Shown: positions 51,261-61,847, numbered from the stretch's first letter. The stretch: 64,000 bases of DNA from Ypsolopha sequella (GCA_934047225.1 OW203991.1:4278001-4342000); one strand, 5' to 3'. The notes: generated by a model from the sequence alone, not told the origin. Made by a program: numbers and translations.

Positions 51261-51474
51261 GAAGTACACTAGATGTTTTGATGATCATGAGTGAGTTAGT
51301 GAATGATGAAATCGACGTGTGTTAGGTATTAATTAAGCTGGATAGCCACATATTCGAGCACTGGATGGCTATCCACCTTGCTTCAAATAAAAATGTAAAT
51401 GAATTAAATTAAATTGTTGTTAGCCTTACCTTAGCTTACAAATTAAAAAAATCTTTTTCAAAAATTCACCGTAC

Positions 51475-51620
51475 CACTTTATCGGCGTGATAAATATGTA
51501 TGCCAAATTACAGCTTTCTAGTACTATTAGTATTTAAGCTAAGCCGCGAACAGACAGACAGACAGACGGATATGGCGAAGCTATAAGGGTTCCTTGTTGT
51601 TGACTACGGAACCCTAAAAA
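51475..51620 (+). repeat. GGTACGGAACCCT repeat, second subfamily
   Basis: 'aaatatgtatgccaaattac', 'agctttctagtact', 'ctaagccgcgaacagacaga' and 'actacggaaccctaaaaagg'. Pair of 31,561-31,690. Confidence 0.6.
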
Positions 51621-52170
51621 GGCTGAATTTTACAAACTTGAGAAATATACGAGTGGTTTAATTTCAACATAGAGAAACCACAGCTCTTAATTTGCGTTAT
51701 AGAGGTGCACAAGTTGATGTCTTTGCTACTTTTATTTCCTAGAGCATAAGAGCCAAGATGGTTCACAAACTTTAGTATTCAACTATATGTACATAAACGA
51801 TACCTTGGACATAAGTTTAATGGACTCATGTTTCTTAATAAATAAAACCAAGAAGTGTCCGATTACACAATCAAATTGAATTTCCGGTATTTCTGTTTTA
51901 GGAACCGGCTTTTAAAGTTTACTTAGCAAAACTGTATCTAATTTAACAATGGCCGATGACTTGAATTCTCTTTAGCTTTCTGAGAAGAAGCTTTGCTTTG
52001 TCATAACGTAAGAAATTGTTCACGGTGATTTAAAATAGTCCAAATAGTTTCCACTCGAGTAATTCTAGAGAATTTAAATTCTGATTTATTTATATTTTTT
52101 TGAAGTACCTGCTATCATTCCTTGGGCTTTTCTTCATGATCTGCTATTAGGTCAGTCAAGTCAGTTTTAG
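51621..52170. other. Unassigned stretch
   Basis: No ORF, repeat partner or palindrome found. Confidence 0.3.
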
Positions 52171-52171
52171 C

Positions 52172-52545
52172 GGCGTGGCGGTAGTTCAGGGATAGAACGC
52201 TGGCCTCTCAATCTTGAGATCCAGGATCGATCCCTGCTCGGGCGTGCACCAATGAATTTTTCGGAATTTGTGTGCATAGTATTTGCATTATCCAATACTT
52301 ACCACTTGCTCAACGGTGAAGGAAAACATCGTGAAGAAACCTGCATGCCCTAAAAAGCGTGTATTTGTGCCCGAAGAACGGCGATAGGGCTCACGACCTA
52401 TCATGTTGGGATGTAGAAATCGTTGGTAAAAACGCGGGTGTACCGAGTGTGCACTGTGACTTGCATTTCACAGTTCACACTCGGAACGCTTCTGACACCC
52501 CCTCGGGGATTCGTGTCATGCGATCGCAGTATATATTTGACTAAC
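52172..52545 (+). mobile_element. tRNA-headed SINE type 2, complete copy
   Basis: The head 'ggcggtagttcagggataga' has a weak A box, and GGATCGATCCC about 45 bases later is a B-box-like segment. The body includes 'acttaccacttgctcaacgg', 'gcccgaagaacggcgatagg', 'gtgcactgtgacttgcattt' and 'ctcggggattcgtgtcatgc'. Parts of the same SINE are at 11,304, 21,736 and 22,987. Confidence 0.65.
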
Positions 52546-52669
52546 AAGTCTTCGTCACCCATTATCGTACCGTTTTATTACAAAAAGTTTAATCGACAAT
52601 TAATAAATTACATAATAATAATTAATTATATAGGTAAATATATATAAATCAGACACAATTATAAAACAT

Positions 52670-52720
52670 CACGACAAAATCCAAGGTATATTTCGGGCCC
52701 CACTGGGCTCGGAATTTGCC
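52670..52720 (-). repeat. TTTCG-hairpin motif (minus)
   Basis: 'tatatttcgggccccactgg' then 'gctcgg': on the minus strand CCGAGCCC, a short loop, GGGGCCC and GAAATATA. The CTGATG part is lost. Confidence 0.45.
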
Positions 52721-52831
52721 TATAATATAGGCAAATATATATTATATTATATCAAATATATATCAAAAAACTAAAAGAAATAAGCTGATAAAGGCAATAT
52801 AAATTAATTTAATAATAATAATTAATAATAT

Positions 52832-53086
52832 CAAGGTGACTTTTTGATCATCGTCCAAATTTATACTGGAGGCTAGGTAAGTGATCGGCATGAATCGATA
52901 ACAATTTTTGTGAAATTCGTATAACGAAATTTCGACTTCCCATAGTAATTCACTCCCAGTCCTGAGTGAATCACTATGGGGAGTCGAAATTTCATCTTGT
53001 AAATTTTACAAAAATCGTTATTGGTTCATGATGCTGTTCACTTACCAAGGCTCAAGTATGAATTTGGACGATGTTTGCAGATTCAC
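52832..53086. mobile_element. TA-type palindromic MITE CAAGGTGAC, copy 2 (decayed)
   Basis: CAAGGTGACTTTTTGATCAT starts it; the right end 'gatgtttgcagattcaccta' has decayed. The interior matches copies 1 and 3. Confidence 0.75.
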
Positions 53087-53220
53087 CTAAAACTTTTCTT
53101 CCGGCAGGCTAATATAAAATAATAATGAAAAACTAAAACTGTCATGTTTTTTTTTTCACAAAACCAATAATACGATATCTCAAATTATTTTAAAGCTGCA
53201 GGTATGATGGTAGCATAAAA

Positions 53221-53298
53221 ATGGTAAGATCTTGCCTTAACCCTTGGAGGTTTGGAAAAATGGTAAGATCTTGCCTTAACCCTTGGAGGTTTGGAAAA
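53221..53298. repeat. 39-bp exact tandem duplication
   Basis: ATGGTAAGATCTTGCCTTAA and what follows to 'gaggtttggaaaa' occurs twice, 39 bp apart. Confidence 0.9.
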
Positions 53299-53411
53299 AT
53301 AATAAAAGCTATGGGGTATAATCTTAGAATATACATGTTTAATTAAATACATCCCATCTGTCATATAAAGTTTCAAAATCAACATGTTTTGCCACAGATG
53401 TATCATAGAAT

Positions 53412-53560
53412 TACAGTGCTGCCAAAGTAATAATGCGCATAGAAATCTATAGCCAAGCGACCGGACGTACCACGTGACCTTATTGACTGTATAGAAAGTG
53501 TAAGGAAATACGAACTTTGCCGAAGATTTGTATGCGCATTATAACTTTGGGAGCACTGTA
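53412..53560. mobile_element. TA-flanked MITE CAGTGCTGCCAAAG
   Basis: TA at 53,412 and 53,559 flanks 145 bp with ends CAGTGCTGCCAAAGTAATAA and, inverted, CAGTGCTCCCAAAGTTATAA, followed inward by TGCGCAT in both. Confidence 0.8.
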
Positions 53561-53877
53561 CTTATCTCTAACTAAAATATTTTAAATATGTGTTAGATTA
53601 AAAACTGTACATAATTTTGAAATTTTTTGCTCTTTAAGGGCAGACTTTTGTTTGGGTTGTAAAAATAAATGTTTATGGTGGCAGAATCAGTTCGGTATAA
53701 TGCAATAAATAAAATAAAAAATAAAAATAAAAACTTTTTAATTCGAACAACTTTGAATCCATAAAATATTAGTAGACTTAATAGTAGGTTAGTAACAAGG
53801 AATGCCAATGCCTGGTCGGTTTTACCTACCCAAGTTATTCTTCTATACCGTTTTAACATTCTTGTCCGTCATTTCAG
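53561..53877 (+). other. Presumed intron end with branch/acceptor region
   Basis: AT-rich up to a pyrimidine-rich run ('attcttgtccgtcatttcag', 53,858-53,877) that makes a good 3' splice site for the next exon. Confidence 0.5.
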
Positions 53878-54007
53878 ATGAGAATGGTGTGAATCGCGAT
53901 GCGCGTGCGCTGGGTGGCGCTATGGTGTGCGCTGGCGTGCGTGGCGCGCGTCGCCGCTTACACCGTCGACTGCAACCACGAGTACACCGACTGCGATAAT
54001 GAGCTAA
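53878..54007 (+). CDS. Host exon: start of a secreted protein (partial)
   Basis: The acceptor TTTCAG ends at 53,877 and the donor GTGAGT starts at 54,008. The exon has 21 bases of UTR with a tiny upstream ORF (ATGAGAATGGTGTGA), then ATG at 53,899 and 36 codons plus one base (phase 1). The peptide starts MRVRWVALWCALACVA, a signal peptide with basic N-terminus and likely cleavage after VAA, then YTVDCNHEYTDCDNEL with two cysteines seven residues apart. Codons are strongly GC-ending in an AT-rich setting. The alternative frame open through the region (53,802-53,999) reads across the acceptor and lacks these features. I do not recognise the protein; later exons are outside the window or too short to find. 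Confidence 0.7.
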
Positions 54008-54186
54008 GTGAGTATTGCTTTAGAGATGAGAATGCTGTGAATTCGTTATTCATACTTTTATTCACTGAATAATTTATTGTTGCTAAGATCTATGTGTTGA
54101 TAATTTAGTATTATCATTACTACTAGCAGCATGGAACACCAAAATTATAATGTAAGAGACGAGTAAAGGAAGCTAGTCTCCACGGT
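54008..54186. other. Intron start, unassigned
   Basis: Begins GTGAGTATTG. No further exon recognised. Confidence 0.4.
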
Positions 54187-54619
54187 GGGGTTGCCAACTT
54201 TTTTTAGAAGAAATAAAGTATATCTGATTTCAGGGAAGGTAAATAAAAAGTACGGTCCTTTAGAAAAAAGTATTCTTTATTCAAGGGAGTTCAAAGATTT
54301 TTTCAAAAAAATGTTACGGTAGCTGCGGGCGGTAGGTAATAGGAAGGCCAGACTACATACTAACATCCTCAAATCCTTTTGTGAAACTGTATTTTTTGTG
54401 CTATTTGCATAAACACAAACGCACAACATAAAAATATCACCCACAATGAAGGAAGTCATACATTTTCCCTTAGATTTCTTTATGGCTCTGTTTTTGTTTT
54501 CAGTTTACGTCTAATTTTATGTAAAGATTGAAATAAAGTATTTTCACGTACTTTATTGGTATTCAAAAGTATAAAGTACAGGAACCCAAAATAATGTAAG
54601 ATACTTTATTTTAAAGTAC
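54187..54619. mobile_element. hAT-type MITE, copy 2, right end lost
   Basis: GGGGTTGCCAACTTTTTTTA starts it and it follows copy 1 (30,062-30,505) closely to 'actttattttaaagta', after which the TTGGCAACCC terminus is replaced by a C/A-rich run (54,618-54,660). Confidence 0.8.
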
Positions 54620-54665
54620 CCACCCACCCCACCCACCTATCCCCACCACCCAGGGAATCCTACTG
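54618..54665. repeat. CCCACCCACC low-complexity run
   Basis: About 40 bases of CCCA/CCAC replace the transposon end, perhaps by repair slippage. Strongly asymmetric, with G-rich complement. Confidence 0.7.
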
Positions 54666-55030
54666 TGGGGACTAGAGAATGACAATGTTAGTACCTACTA
54701 CTATCAACTATTTTACTGAATATTTCTTTGTTTTTGTTCTGTGAATAAATAAATTTGAATTTGAATTGAAAACAAAGGCGGTATCGGTTTCAGCCGTAAT
54801 TTCGTAAGGAAAAACGGAAAAAAATTTGATTGAAATATCTCTAGTAACAATCAAATGAAACTGCTTTTTTCCTAAAAATATGGAGATTTTGAGGAAGCTT
54901 CGTGTTTATCGAGGCTAGTTTAGTCGATCTTGTTTCGGGTAACTACCGTAATTCACTAACTGGTATAGTTTAATTTCATTACCAATGAAAAGAAAAAGTA
55001 GGACTCGTAGTTTTTAGCGTCTTAAAATTG
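54666..55030. other. Unassigned stretch
   Basis: No ORF or partner found. 'gtgaataaataaatttgaat' may be an old retroposon end. Confidence 0.3.
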
Positions 55031-55060
55031 GTAAAAATTCTTCTTGAGAAGAATTTTAAC
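55031..55060. repeat. Perfect short hairpin
   Basis: TAAAAATTCTTC and GAAGAATTTTA around TTGA, no mismatches over 10-11 pairs. Confidence 0.7.
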
Positions 55061-55069
55061 CTTTAGAAA

Positions 55070-55212
55070 CATGTTTTTACTCGATATATTCCGGCCCACG
55101 GTATGAGGCCATCATCAGACGAATGTAACAAAATATAATTTTGTTCATATTTTGTCACACCAACTGATGACGGCCCCATACTGTGGGCCGAAATATATCG
55201 AGTAAAAACGTA
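55070..55212. mobile_element. Foldback element with CTGATGA-hairpin-GAAA arms
   Basis: Left arm 'gtttttactcgatatattcc' and right arm 'gaaatatatcgagtaaaaac' are inverted. In the right arm CTGATGA (55,164-55,170), a GGCCC/GGGCC hairpin and GAAA (55,190-55,193) follow in order; the left arm has the same inverted with GGAA. Confidence 0.75.
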
Positions 55213-55317
55213 TTTTTATTGTTTTAGTAATAATAAATAAACCAAAGAAATAAATAAAGCTGAAGAAAGCACAATAAATATTTATAAATATTTTAGAAAA
55301 ATGACATTTTATACCTA

Positions 55318-55590
55318 TATAACGTGTAACAGAAAGGTGTAACCATATTTGAAGAGCTTATTCAGTCAATAGTATAGAACAACTTTTACTATGGAAATGT
55401 AGACAACCCTGAATTCTCAAAAAAAAATCTCCCCTTTCATACATTTTGGCCGAGTGGCATTGCATTTTTCTATGAAACAGTTGTTTTTTTTTCTCGAGAT
55501 ACAGGTTTGTTCCATAGTAAAAATTGTTCTATACCATTGACTGAATAAGCTCTTCAAATATGATTACACCTTTCTGTTACACGTTGTATA
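55318..55590. mobile_element. TA-type MITE with 78-bp arms AACGTGTAACAG
   Basis: TATAACGTGTAACAGAAAGG and its inverse at 55,570-55,589 begin arms that stay paired through 'gaagagcttattcagtcaat' to 'tttactatgga'. About 115 bp in the middle. Confidence 0.85.
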
Positions 55591-56156
55591 CAAATATCCC
55601 TAAATTTTACGTCAGAATAACGAATCAGGGGTACTAGCATGAACTTGGTATCGACTTGACATCGATTCGATAAATAAAAATACAACTCTTGTTTCATTAC
55701 AATAAGGGTTATCGTTTAGAATTTATCGATTTCTATCTGTCAAATTTATCTAATCGACGCGTACGTGCTCGCAGTGCAGGGTTGTTTCAGATCATACTAA
55801 TAAACAATTTGAATTTAAATAGTATCGATGAGAAGTGGGACGAGAATTGTGTTATTTATAGAGTACGAGACAACCCTACCTTCGTGTATACTAGTATATA
55901 ATATATATAATGTATAATGTAATATACTAGTAGCGACATCTTGACAAGTACAGTGGGAGCTACTTATTTATGACTAAGGTTCAACAGCCTCTAATGAAGT
56001 GGTACTTTATAGTAAACAAGAATAATTAAAAATTCGCAAAAAAAAAAGATACATACAATATTCGCAAAAAGCACCACAATAATACCTAGTTGTAAAACAG
56101 AGCGTGAAATGTAAACGTCTGGTATTGTAGTCGTATAACTTTACAACATAACACGC
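55591..56156. other. Unassigned stretch
   Basis: AT-only stretch 'tatactagtatataatata' near 55,887. The 70-codon frame at 55,689-55,901 has no domain. Confidence 0.3.
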
Positions 56157-56580
56157 TTAAGGCGATATGTAAAAGAAATACGAGTGTTTCTTTTTTGTGT
56201 ATTCCGTGAAATACACGGAAAGTTATAAACAGTTTCTGGTACATGCATTTTGACTATACAATTTAGGGATTTGTTTTTGGAAAACATGTTTGGATAAGCT
56301 TTCCTCGATAGAAATCATTATTGAAATGAGGTCTTCTAACACACTTTTTCTCCTCGTTTAACTAGTAGCAGCCATGTACAGAACTCAAACATATAGTATT
56401 AGATGGATTTTAACAATATCTAGACTTTTGATTTTGGATGTTTCGCTAGCTAGTTTAGTTTTTTTAATAAAAATATAATACCAACTTTCTTTCCTTTTGC
56501 CCTGAATCCGCCCCTCTCGCACTGCGCGTTTTTTCGCTTGGAGTGACAGTGATAAAAATAAAATTCGCATAGCCTCTTAA
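56157..56580 (-). mobile_element. TTAA-1 MITE, copy 2 (minus)
   Basis: TTAA at 56,157 and 56,577 flanks 416 bp, the reverse complement of copies 1 and 3. Confidence 0.87.
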
Positions 56581-56810
56581 CAATAATTATAGTACTTGGA
56601 GACAGTGGAGTGCAAATGCTGTTATTGTTCTGCATAAAAATCAACTATGTCGTCGGTTTTCACAAAGTATGTAGAGTTTTTTCGGGGTACGCCTGGTAAG
56701 CCTTCCTTTAGCAAAACAAATATATCTCATTATCTACTGGCCCCAGGACGATTAAATGATATAATATTAGCAACCTGACACACATGTTAACTCTCAATTG
56801 AATCTTTAAC

Positions 56811-57115
56811 TTAAGGGGCTCCACAATGCTAAATATCAGTTTTGCTTTGGATTCAGTTCCGTCAATATAAACGGGAAAATAAAAAAAAATGTGCCGTGTA
56901 TTTTTACTGAAGACAATTATTAATTACACTCTATAAATAAACTTACTTTCAATGTTCTTTTAATTATATTACTTTGCAAAAAGCATGAATTTCAAGAAAA
57001 AAGCGATTCAGTTTCCATATTTCAAAACCAATTGAAACGAAACCAACACACGCAGATACTAACTAGAAAAAAATATCTTTATTACATACAGAAATCATAG
57101 TTAATGTCCTAATGA
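56811..57115 (+). mobile_element. TTAA-3 MITE, copy 2 (plus, right end missing)
   Basis: TTAA at 56,811, then GGGGCTCCACAATGCTAAAT. It follows 2,389 onward to 'catagttaatgtcctaatga' and is then replaced by copy 3 in the opposite direction. Confidence 0.75.
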
Positions 57116-57540
57116 AGGGGCTACACAATGCTAAAATTCAGTCCTGCTCTAACGCTATTGTGTTTTAACTGTCTATCCTTCTCTAATCAGATGCCGGGTA
57201 CGCAAAACTTTAGTTATTTTAAAATCACGGCTCCATTAGGACATTAACTATAATATCTTTATGTAATAAAGATGGTTTTTTCTTGTTAGTATCTGCGTGT
57301 GTTGGTTTCGCTTCAATCGGTTTTGAAATAAGGAACCTGAATCGCTTTTTTCTTAAAATTTGTGCTTTTTTAAAAGTAATATTATTAAAAGATGATTGAA
57401 AGTATGTTTATTTATAAAGTGTAATTAATAATTGTCTTGAGTCAAAAAATACGCCGTATTTTTCTAAAATGTTTACCATCTACATTGATGGAACTGAATT
57501 CAATGCAAAACTGATGTTTAGCATAGTGGATCTAACTATG
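57116..57540 (-). mobile_element. TTAA-3 MITE, copy 3 (minus)
   Basis: Starts GGGGCTACACAATGCTAAAA, includes 'cagtcctgctctaacgct', and ends at a decayed 'gcatagtggatctaa'. With copy 2 it makes a 300-bp inverted repeat. A stretch 'tgtctatccttctctaatca' inside is absent from copy 1. Confidence 0.75.
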
Positions 57541-57558
57541 TTTAATATTTGTTCTTTT

Positions 57559-57982
57559 TTAAGAGGCTATGCGAATTTTATTTTTGTCACTGTCACTCCA
57601 AGCGAAAAATCGCGCAGTGCGAGAGGGGCGGATTCAGGGCAAAAGGGAAAAAAGTTGGTTTTATATTTTTATTAAAAAAACTAAAATAGCTAGCAAAATT
57701 TCAAATATGAAATCTCTAGATATTGTTAAAACACACCTAATAAAATATGTTTGAGTTCTGTATATGGTTCCTATTCGTCAAACGAGGAGAAAAAGTGTGT
57801 TTGAAGACCTCATTTCAACAATTATTTCTATCGAGGAAAATTTATCCAAACATGTTTTCCAATTTGAAAACCCTAGATTATATAGTCAAAATGCATATAC
57901 CAGAAATTTATTATAATTTTCCGTGTATTTCATGAAATACACAGAAAAGAAACACCCGTATTTTTTTCGCATATCGCCTTAA
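57559..57982 (+). mobile_element. TTAA-1 MITE, copy 3
   Basis: TTAA at 57,559 and 57,979 flanks 416 bp; the closest relative is copy 2. Confidence 0.87.
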
Positions 57983-58583
57983 ACTATTTTTTTTATTAGT
58001 CAAATTTTCTGTATACCATCGATTTATTGTTTGCATGCTTTTTACAACTTAAGTTAGTATAAGAAGAATCCGTTATTGGCCTCTGTTCATGTAATCTTTT
58101 CTGTTATTATATTTTTGTTACGTGCTGTGGATTTCTGTGTGAATAAAAAAATAAAATAAAATAACCTATTTTATCTACTCCCATACTGCAATAAGGCAAT
58201 GTTACATCAAAAGCAGTTTTATACTTATTTAGGTACTTGTTTATCCGATGTTGTAATATATCATTAAAACACCGCGTTTCTGCGCTGCGACGGACCTGGT
58301 TTATTATAAAACCGCTAGAGACCCAATCAACAACAGAAATTTGTTTCTTAAGTCACTCCCTCTTTATCCTGATTGGTCTTCAAGGCAGCATTACCGGGCG
58401 ATGCAAACGAGGTTCATGAAAGAATGTTCTTCTACTCATTTTTCATGAATCTTTAGTTGAAAATTTTATAAATAAAGACGATATTTTTGATGGTCGCAGA
58501 TAAAGAATCGTGTACAACTGAACATAATTAGATATTGGGACACTCGTGCAAATCTATTACGAAACTCACTCTGTTTGTTGCTC
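57983..58583. other. Unassigned stretch
   Basis: 'ctgcgctgcgacggacctgg' at 58,279 is locally GC-rich; the 60-codon frame across it has no domain and no splice context. Confidence 0.3.
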
Positions 58584-58765
58584 TCAGAGCAATCGCCCGG
58601 CAAGCGAGAGATCCCGGGTTCTATTCCCGGTTCAGAGCTCCTCACATCCAGATTTACTTTTCTTTCTGCGTTTCTATACTGCAATGATATAAAGTTAATT
58701 TATATCTCCTTGCGATGGATAAATCGCCAAGTGTTCAAACATAGAAATTTATTTCTGTCATAGTT
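58584..58765 (+). mobile_element. tRNA-headed SINE, copy 3
   Basis: Head 'agagcaatcgcccggcaagc' and B box GGGTTCTATTCCC, then 'agatttacttttctttctgc', 'tttatatctccttgcgatgg' and the end 'aaacatagaaatttatttct'. The A-box side is truncated. Confidence 0.75.
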
Positions 58766-58884
58766 GTATAAATTTCTAGTTCCATTGGAATATTACTTGA
58801 CCAACATAGTTTTGCGGTTTTGTTTAACACATTTTGTACGCAATGATGAGTTTGTATTTTTTGTTCAAATTATTCGAGTCTACT

Positions 58885-58942
58885 AACTTATTGGTACGGA
58901 ACAGTCTGGGCACGAGTCCTACTCACACTTGACCGTTTTTTT
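58885..58942 (-). repeat. GGTACGGAACCCT repeat, terminal scrap
   Basis: 'ggtacggaacagtctgggca' and 'gagtcctactcacacttgac' form a decayed head in reverse. Confidence 0.5.
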
Positions 58943-59089
58943 AGTACTTTAGCTTCATATCGTATTTGTGATCATAATGAGGTACAAGACGATGGTATCT
59001 AATGTTATGTACCGTTGTAAAACAAATAACTACCCAATTGATTCCATGTCAGTTTGACCAGTATCTTGTTCGACATCAAATATGAATTC

Positions 59090-59500
59090 GCTTACATTAA
59101 ATTATGTTAAGGTGTGTTAATTTAGGTTTAATAAGCCGTATTTTAGAACTTTAAGATGATGAGGATTTTTACGAAAAAGCTTGCCTTCGTGTGACGTCAC
59201 TTGAGAAATGGCTGTTAAAAAATGTGTCCTTTGCTTTGCTTTGTATATAAATTTATAATGATTTGCTTCCGACTGATTTGACAGATGGATGACAGATGAG
59301 TAGACAGACAGACATACATTACTTTTTTTATAAGCAATCACACATCACAGTCAGTAATCAGTATAATGTCTAAAATTATCAAAATCATAATAAAATAATG
59401 GTTAATATATGCACCAAAATAATTAAAACTATGTCCTTAAATGGCGTATATTCTATAAAAAAAAAAAAAACTTTTAGAAATTAAGCTATGGGAATATCAA
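59090..59500 (+). repeat. Dispersed repeat 'GTGTGACGTCACTTGAG', copy 2 (empty site)
   Basis: Uninterrupted relative of 10,575-11,225. At 59,445-59,460 it reads 'aaatggcgtatattct' with no LINE tail. Confidence 0.7.
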
Positions 59501-59647
59501 GATAAAAGAAGTTCTGAATGCCCGTTGAAGTCTTTTCTATGAAGAAGTAGAATTCGCGTAGGCAAATGTTCTAAGAGATTGTTTTTGTTATCTAATCTCA
59601 TAACCCATGTACGGACTTTTCCAAAGAGGAATTATCTTTAAATAAAA

Positions 59648-60162
59648 ATAAAAAAACAGTCAAGTGCGAGTACGACTCGGGCCCTGAGAGATACTGAAAC
59701 AATTTAAACAGAAATTACATTATCACTACAAGTTGTATGAAACAAAACTGCAAAATTAAATTGGTGGAGTATTCAGAGACTTAACCCTAAAACTACAACA
59801 AAAATCGGCGTTTTCAGTATTTTTTGTTTAAATACAGCATAATGGTTCATAATATACAGAAGTTACAAGTTTCTTACTACTTTGGTCTTTGAGATAGACC
59901 CCGTAACAAAAATGGTCTAAAAATTTGATATTTTTGATGTTGAAATTTCTTTAGTTTTGAAGAAAAAGGTAAATAGAAATACATTTATACTTTACTCAGT
60001 GATCTCTAGGCAATGACATCCCACATGTTGGGGTAAGATTTTTTTTTTCGGTTTTAGATCTAGAGACCCGTGACATACGGACGGACAGACAGACAAACAG
60101 ACGAACAGTGGAGTGACATTAATACGGCTCCGTTTTGCCCTTGGGTACGGAACCCTAAAAAA
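59648..60162 (+). repeat. GGTACGGAACCCT repeat, long subfamily
   Basis: 'cagtcaagtgcgagtacgac' at the head and 'gggtacggaaccctaaaaaa' at the tail, about 510 bp against 290 bp for the main type; the extra middle has no partner here. Confidence 0.65.
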
Positions 60163-60341
60163 TGGTTTGCCAATACGTTAATAAGTATTTAAAGTGAATA
60201 TGGACAAAAGTTTTGTTTATCATTTGCGCGGGTATGTTTCAATGTGAACCATGATGAGTACATGCCAAATTTTTGTATAATCCTTATGGGACGGATCTTG
60301 TATTGTTTTACAACTGTTTTTTTTTTCCAGTCCTATAAGGG

Positions 60342-61025
60342 TTAATCGCACGGACATTGATCTAAATAGATGACGCAATTGCATCAAACTCTATGAAAAC
60401 CAAGCGGTCACAGTTTACAATGAAAACGGTTGACAGCGGTTTGAATTTTAGAATGAATTGTAAGAATTAAGTCTTGCTTAAAGGGGGCTTATCCCAATTT
60501 TGTCTCTTTTCTGATTCATTTTAAACCATGAAATTGTCATATTTTATGTCTAGAAAAAATGTATATCTTAGATCCATTCTTTCTGCAGATTTTTTTGCGG
60601 TTCAAAACGCGGTACTTTGCACGATCGTAAAAAAATCCGAATCATAGTCGATTTTTCACGTTTTTTTCGTTTTATACAAAATTTAAATCGTAGGAAAATT
60701 ACAGGAAATTAAGGAAAATGTAATTTAGTAAATGCTTTAACGGATAGTTTTCTAAAATTTTCACCTCAAAAAAGTTCTTTTTTTTTTTTTAGCGAAAAAC
60801 GTGTTTTTTAACAGCTACGGCTCAGAGCGCTATTTTAAACTATAATAAAAGAGCATAGAGTTCAGTTCTACTTTATGCAAAATGAGGTGCTCAATGTCAG
60901 GGTTAACGGGCTCTTAAGCCTTAGTCAAAGTTAAGAAAGAGCATTGCTCTCCTTTTCGGCGCGCTTTTTTGGCACGCGAAATACATACACTTGCGTCATC
61001 TATTTAGATCTATATCTGTGTTTAA
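60342..61025. mobile_element. TTAA-flanked element GATCTAAATAGATGACGCA
   Basis: TTAA at 60,342 and 61,022 flanks 676 bp. Near the ends GATCTAAATAGATGACGCAA is inverted as TTGCGTCATCTATTTAGATC, and the outermost 15 bases are roughly inverted. It contains a piece of the 'GCGCGCTCT/AAATATC' repeat at 60,785-60,915. The TTAA border could be coincidence. Confidence 0.55.
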
Positions 61026-61840
61026 TCGGCTCAGCCATTTTAGAGGTATGGCTTAATTATGATGACCTATATTGATTCTTTAAGTAAAGGTTACGGTTTT
61101 TACCGGAAACTCAAATAATTCAGATACGTGGTCAAATCCACGTATCAAGTATGATACTTTAAACAAATTTGGTAATAAAAACACGTATCAAAAGTGAACA
61201 AATCGCAAATAAAACTTTTCCGCTAAATTCATACGAATTCGTGAAACAAAAAACAATGCTATATCCTGCTTTTTATATTAATAACAAGAAATAAAATGAT
61301 TCATCGTAAAAATTAACACTCAGGTAAAATATTTCGAGGAATGGCTACCTGGATGTAACCTTTTTTTTTAATAATGATTATATCTGCCTTTCCATTGTTT
61401 ATGATTAATAGCACCACTATTAGACCAGCAGATGCTTCTTAAGTTTTTGGAGATCTATTGCCAAATGAAATCCCTCAACACGCTTATAAAAAAAATGAGT
61501 GTAAACTTGGCATGTTAAAGAAATAGCAGTGAGCAAGAGAAAAATAAGTCTTGACAATTTAAGAAATATCAGATAATTCTGAAGGTCAGTTAAGGTCAAT
61601 TAATATCGTGATAATGTTCCATCTAGAAATTCTTCATGATTAATCTGTGGTAGGACATGCTTTTTTAACCAGTAAATGTGAGGCATAGACGAATACAGCC
61701 TACAGACTCCTCATAACAGGCGACCGATTTCTGTCAACACATCTGACTGAACCAGCAGATATAATTCGCCACTCCAAAATTATATGTTTCGGTAGGCCAA
61801 ACCAAAATGGCTTCTATATTCATTATGTAAGAGTCTTCGT
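61026..61840. other. Unassigned stretch
   Basis: Holds a short hairpin GATACGTGG / CCACGTATC at 61,120-61,145; nothing else recognised. Confidence 0.35.
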
Positions 61841-61847
61841 CTTCTGG

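Noticed and set aside
53802..53999. 65-codon ORF in the other frame at the host exon
   Set aside because: It starts in the intron, crosses the acceptor, and lacks a signal peptide, whereas the ATG at 53,899 agrees with both splice sites.
46218..57935. 62-codon ORF beginning MFEFCIWF in TTAA-1 copies 1 and 3
   Set aside because: Conserved only because the MITE copies are similar; there is no domain and copy 2 does not keep it.
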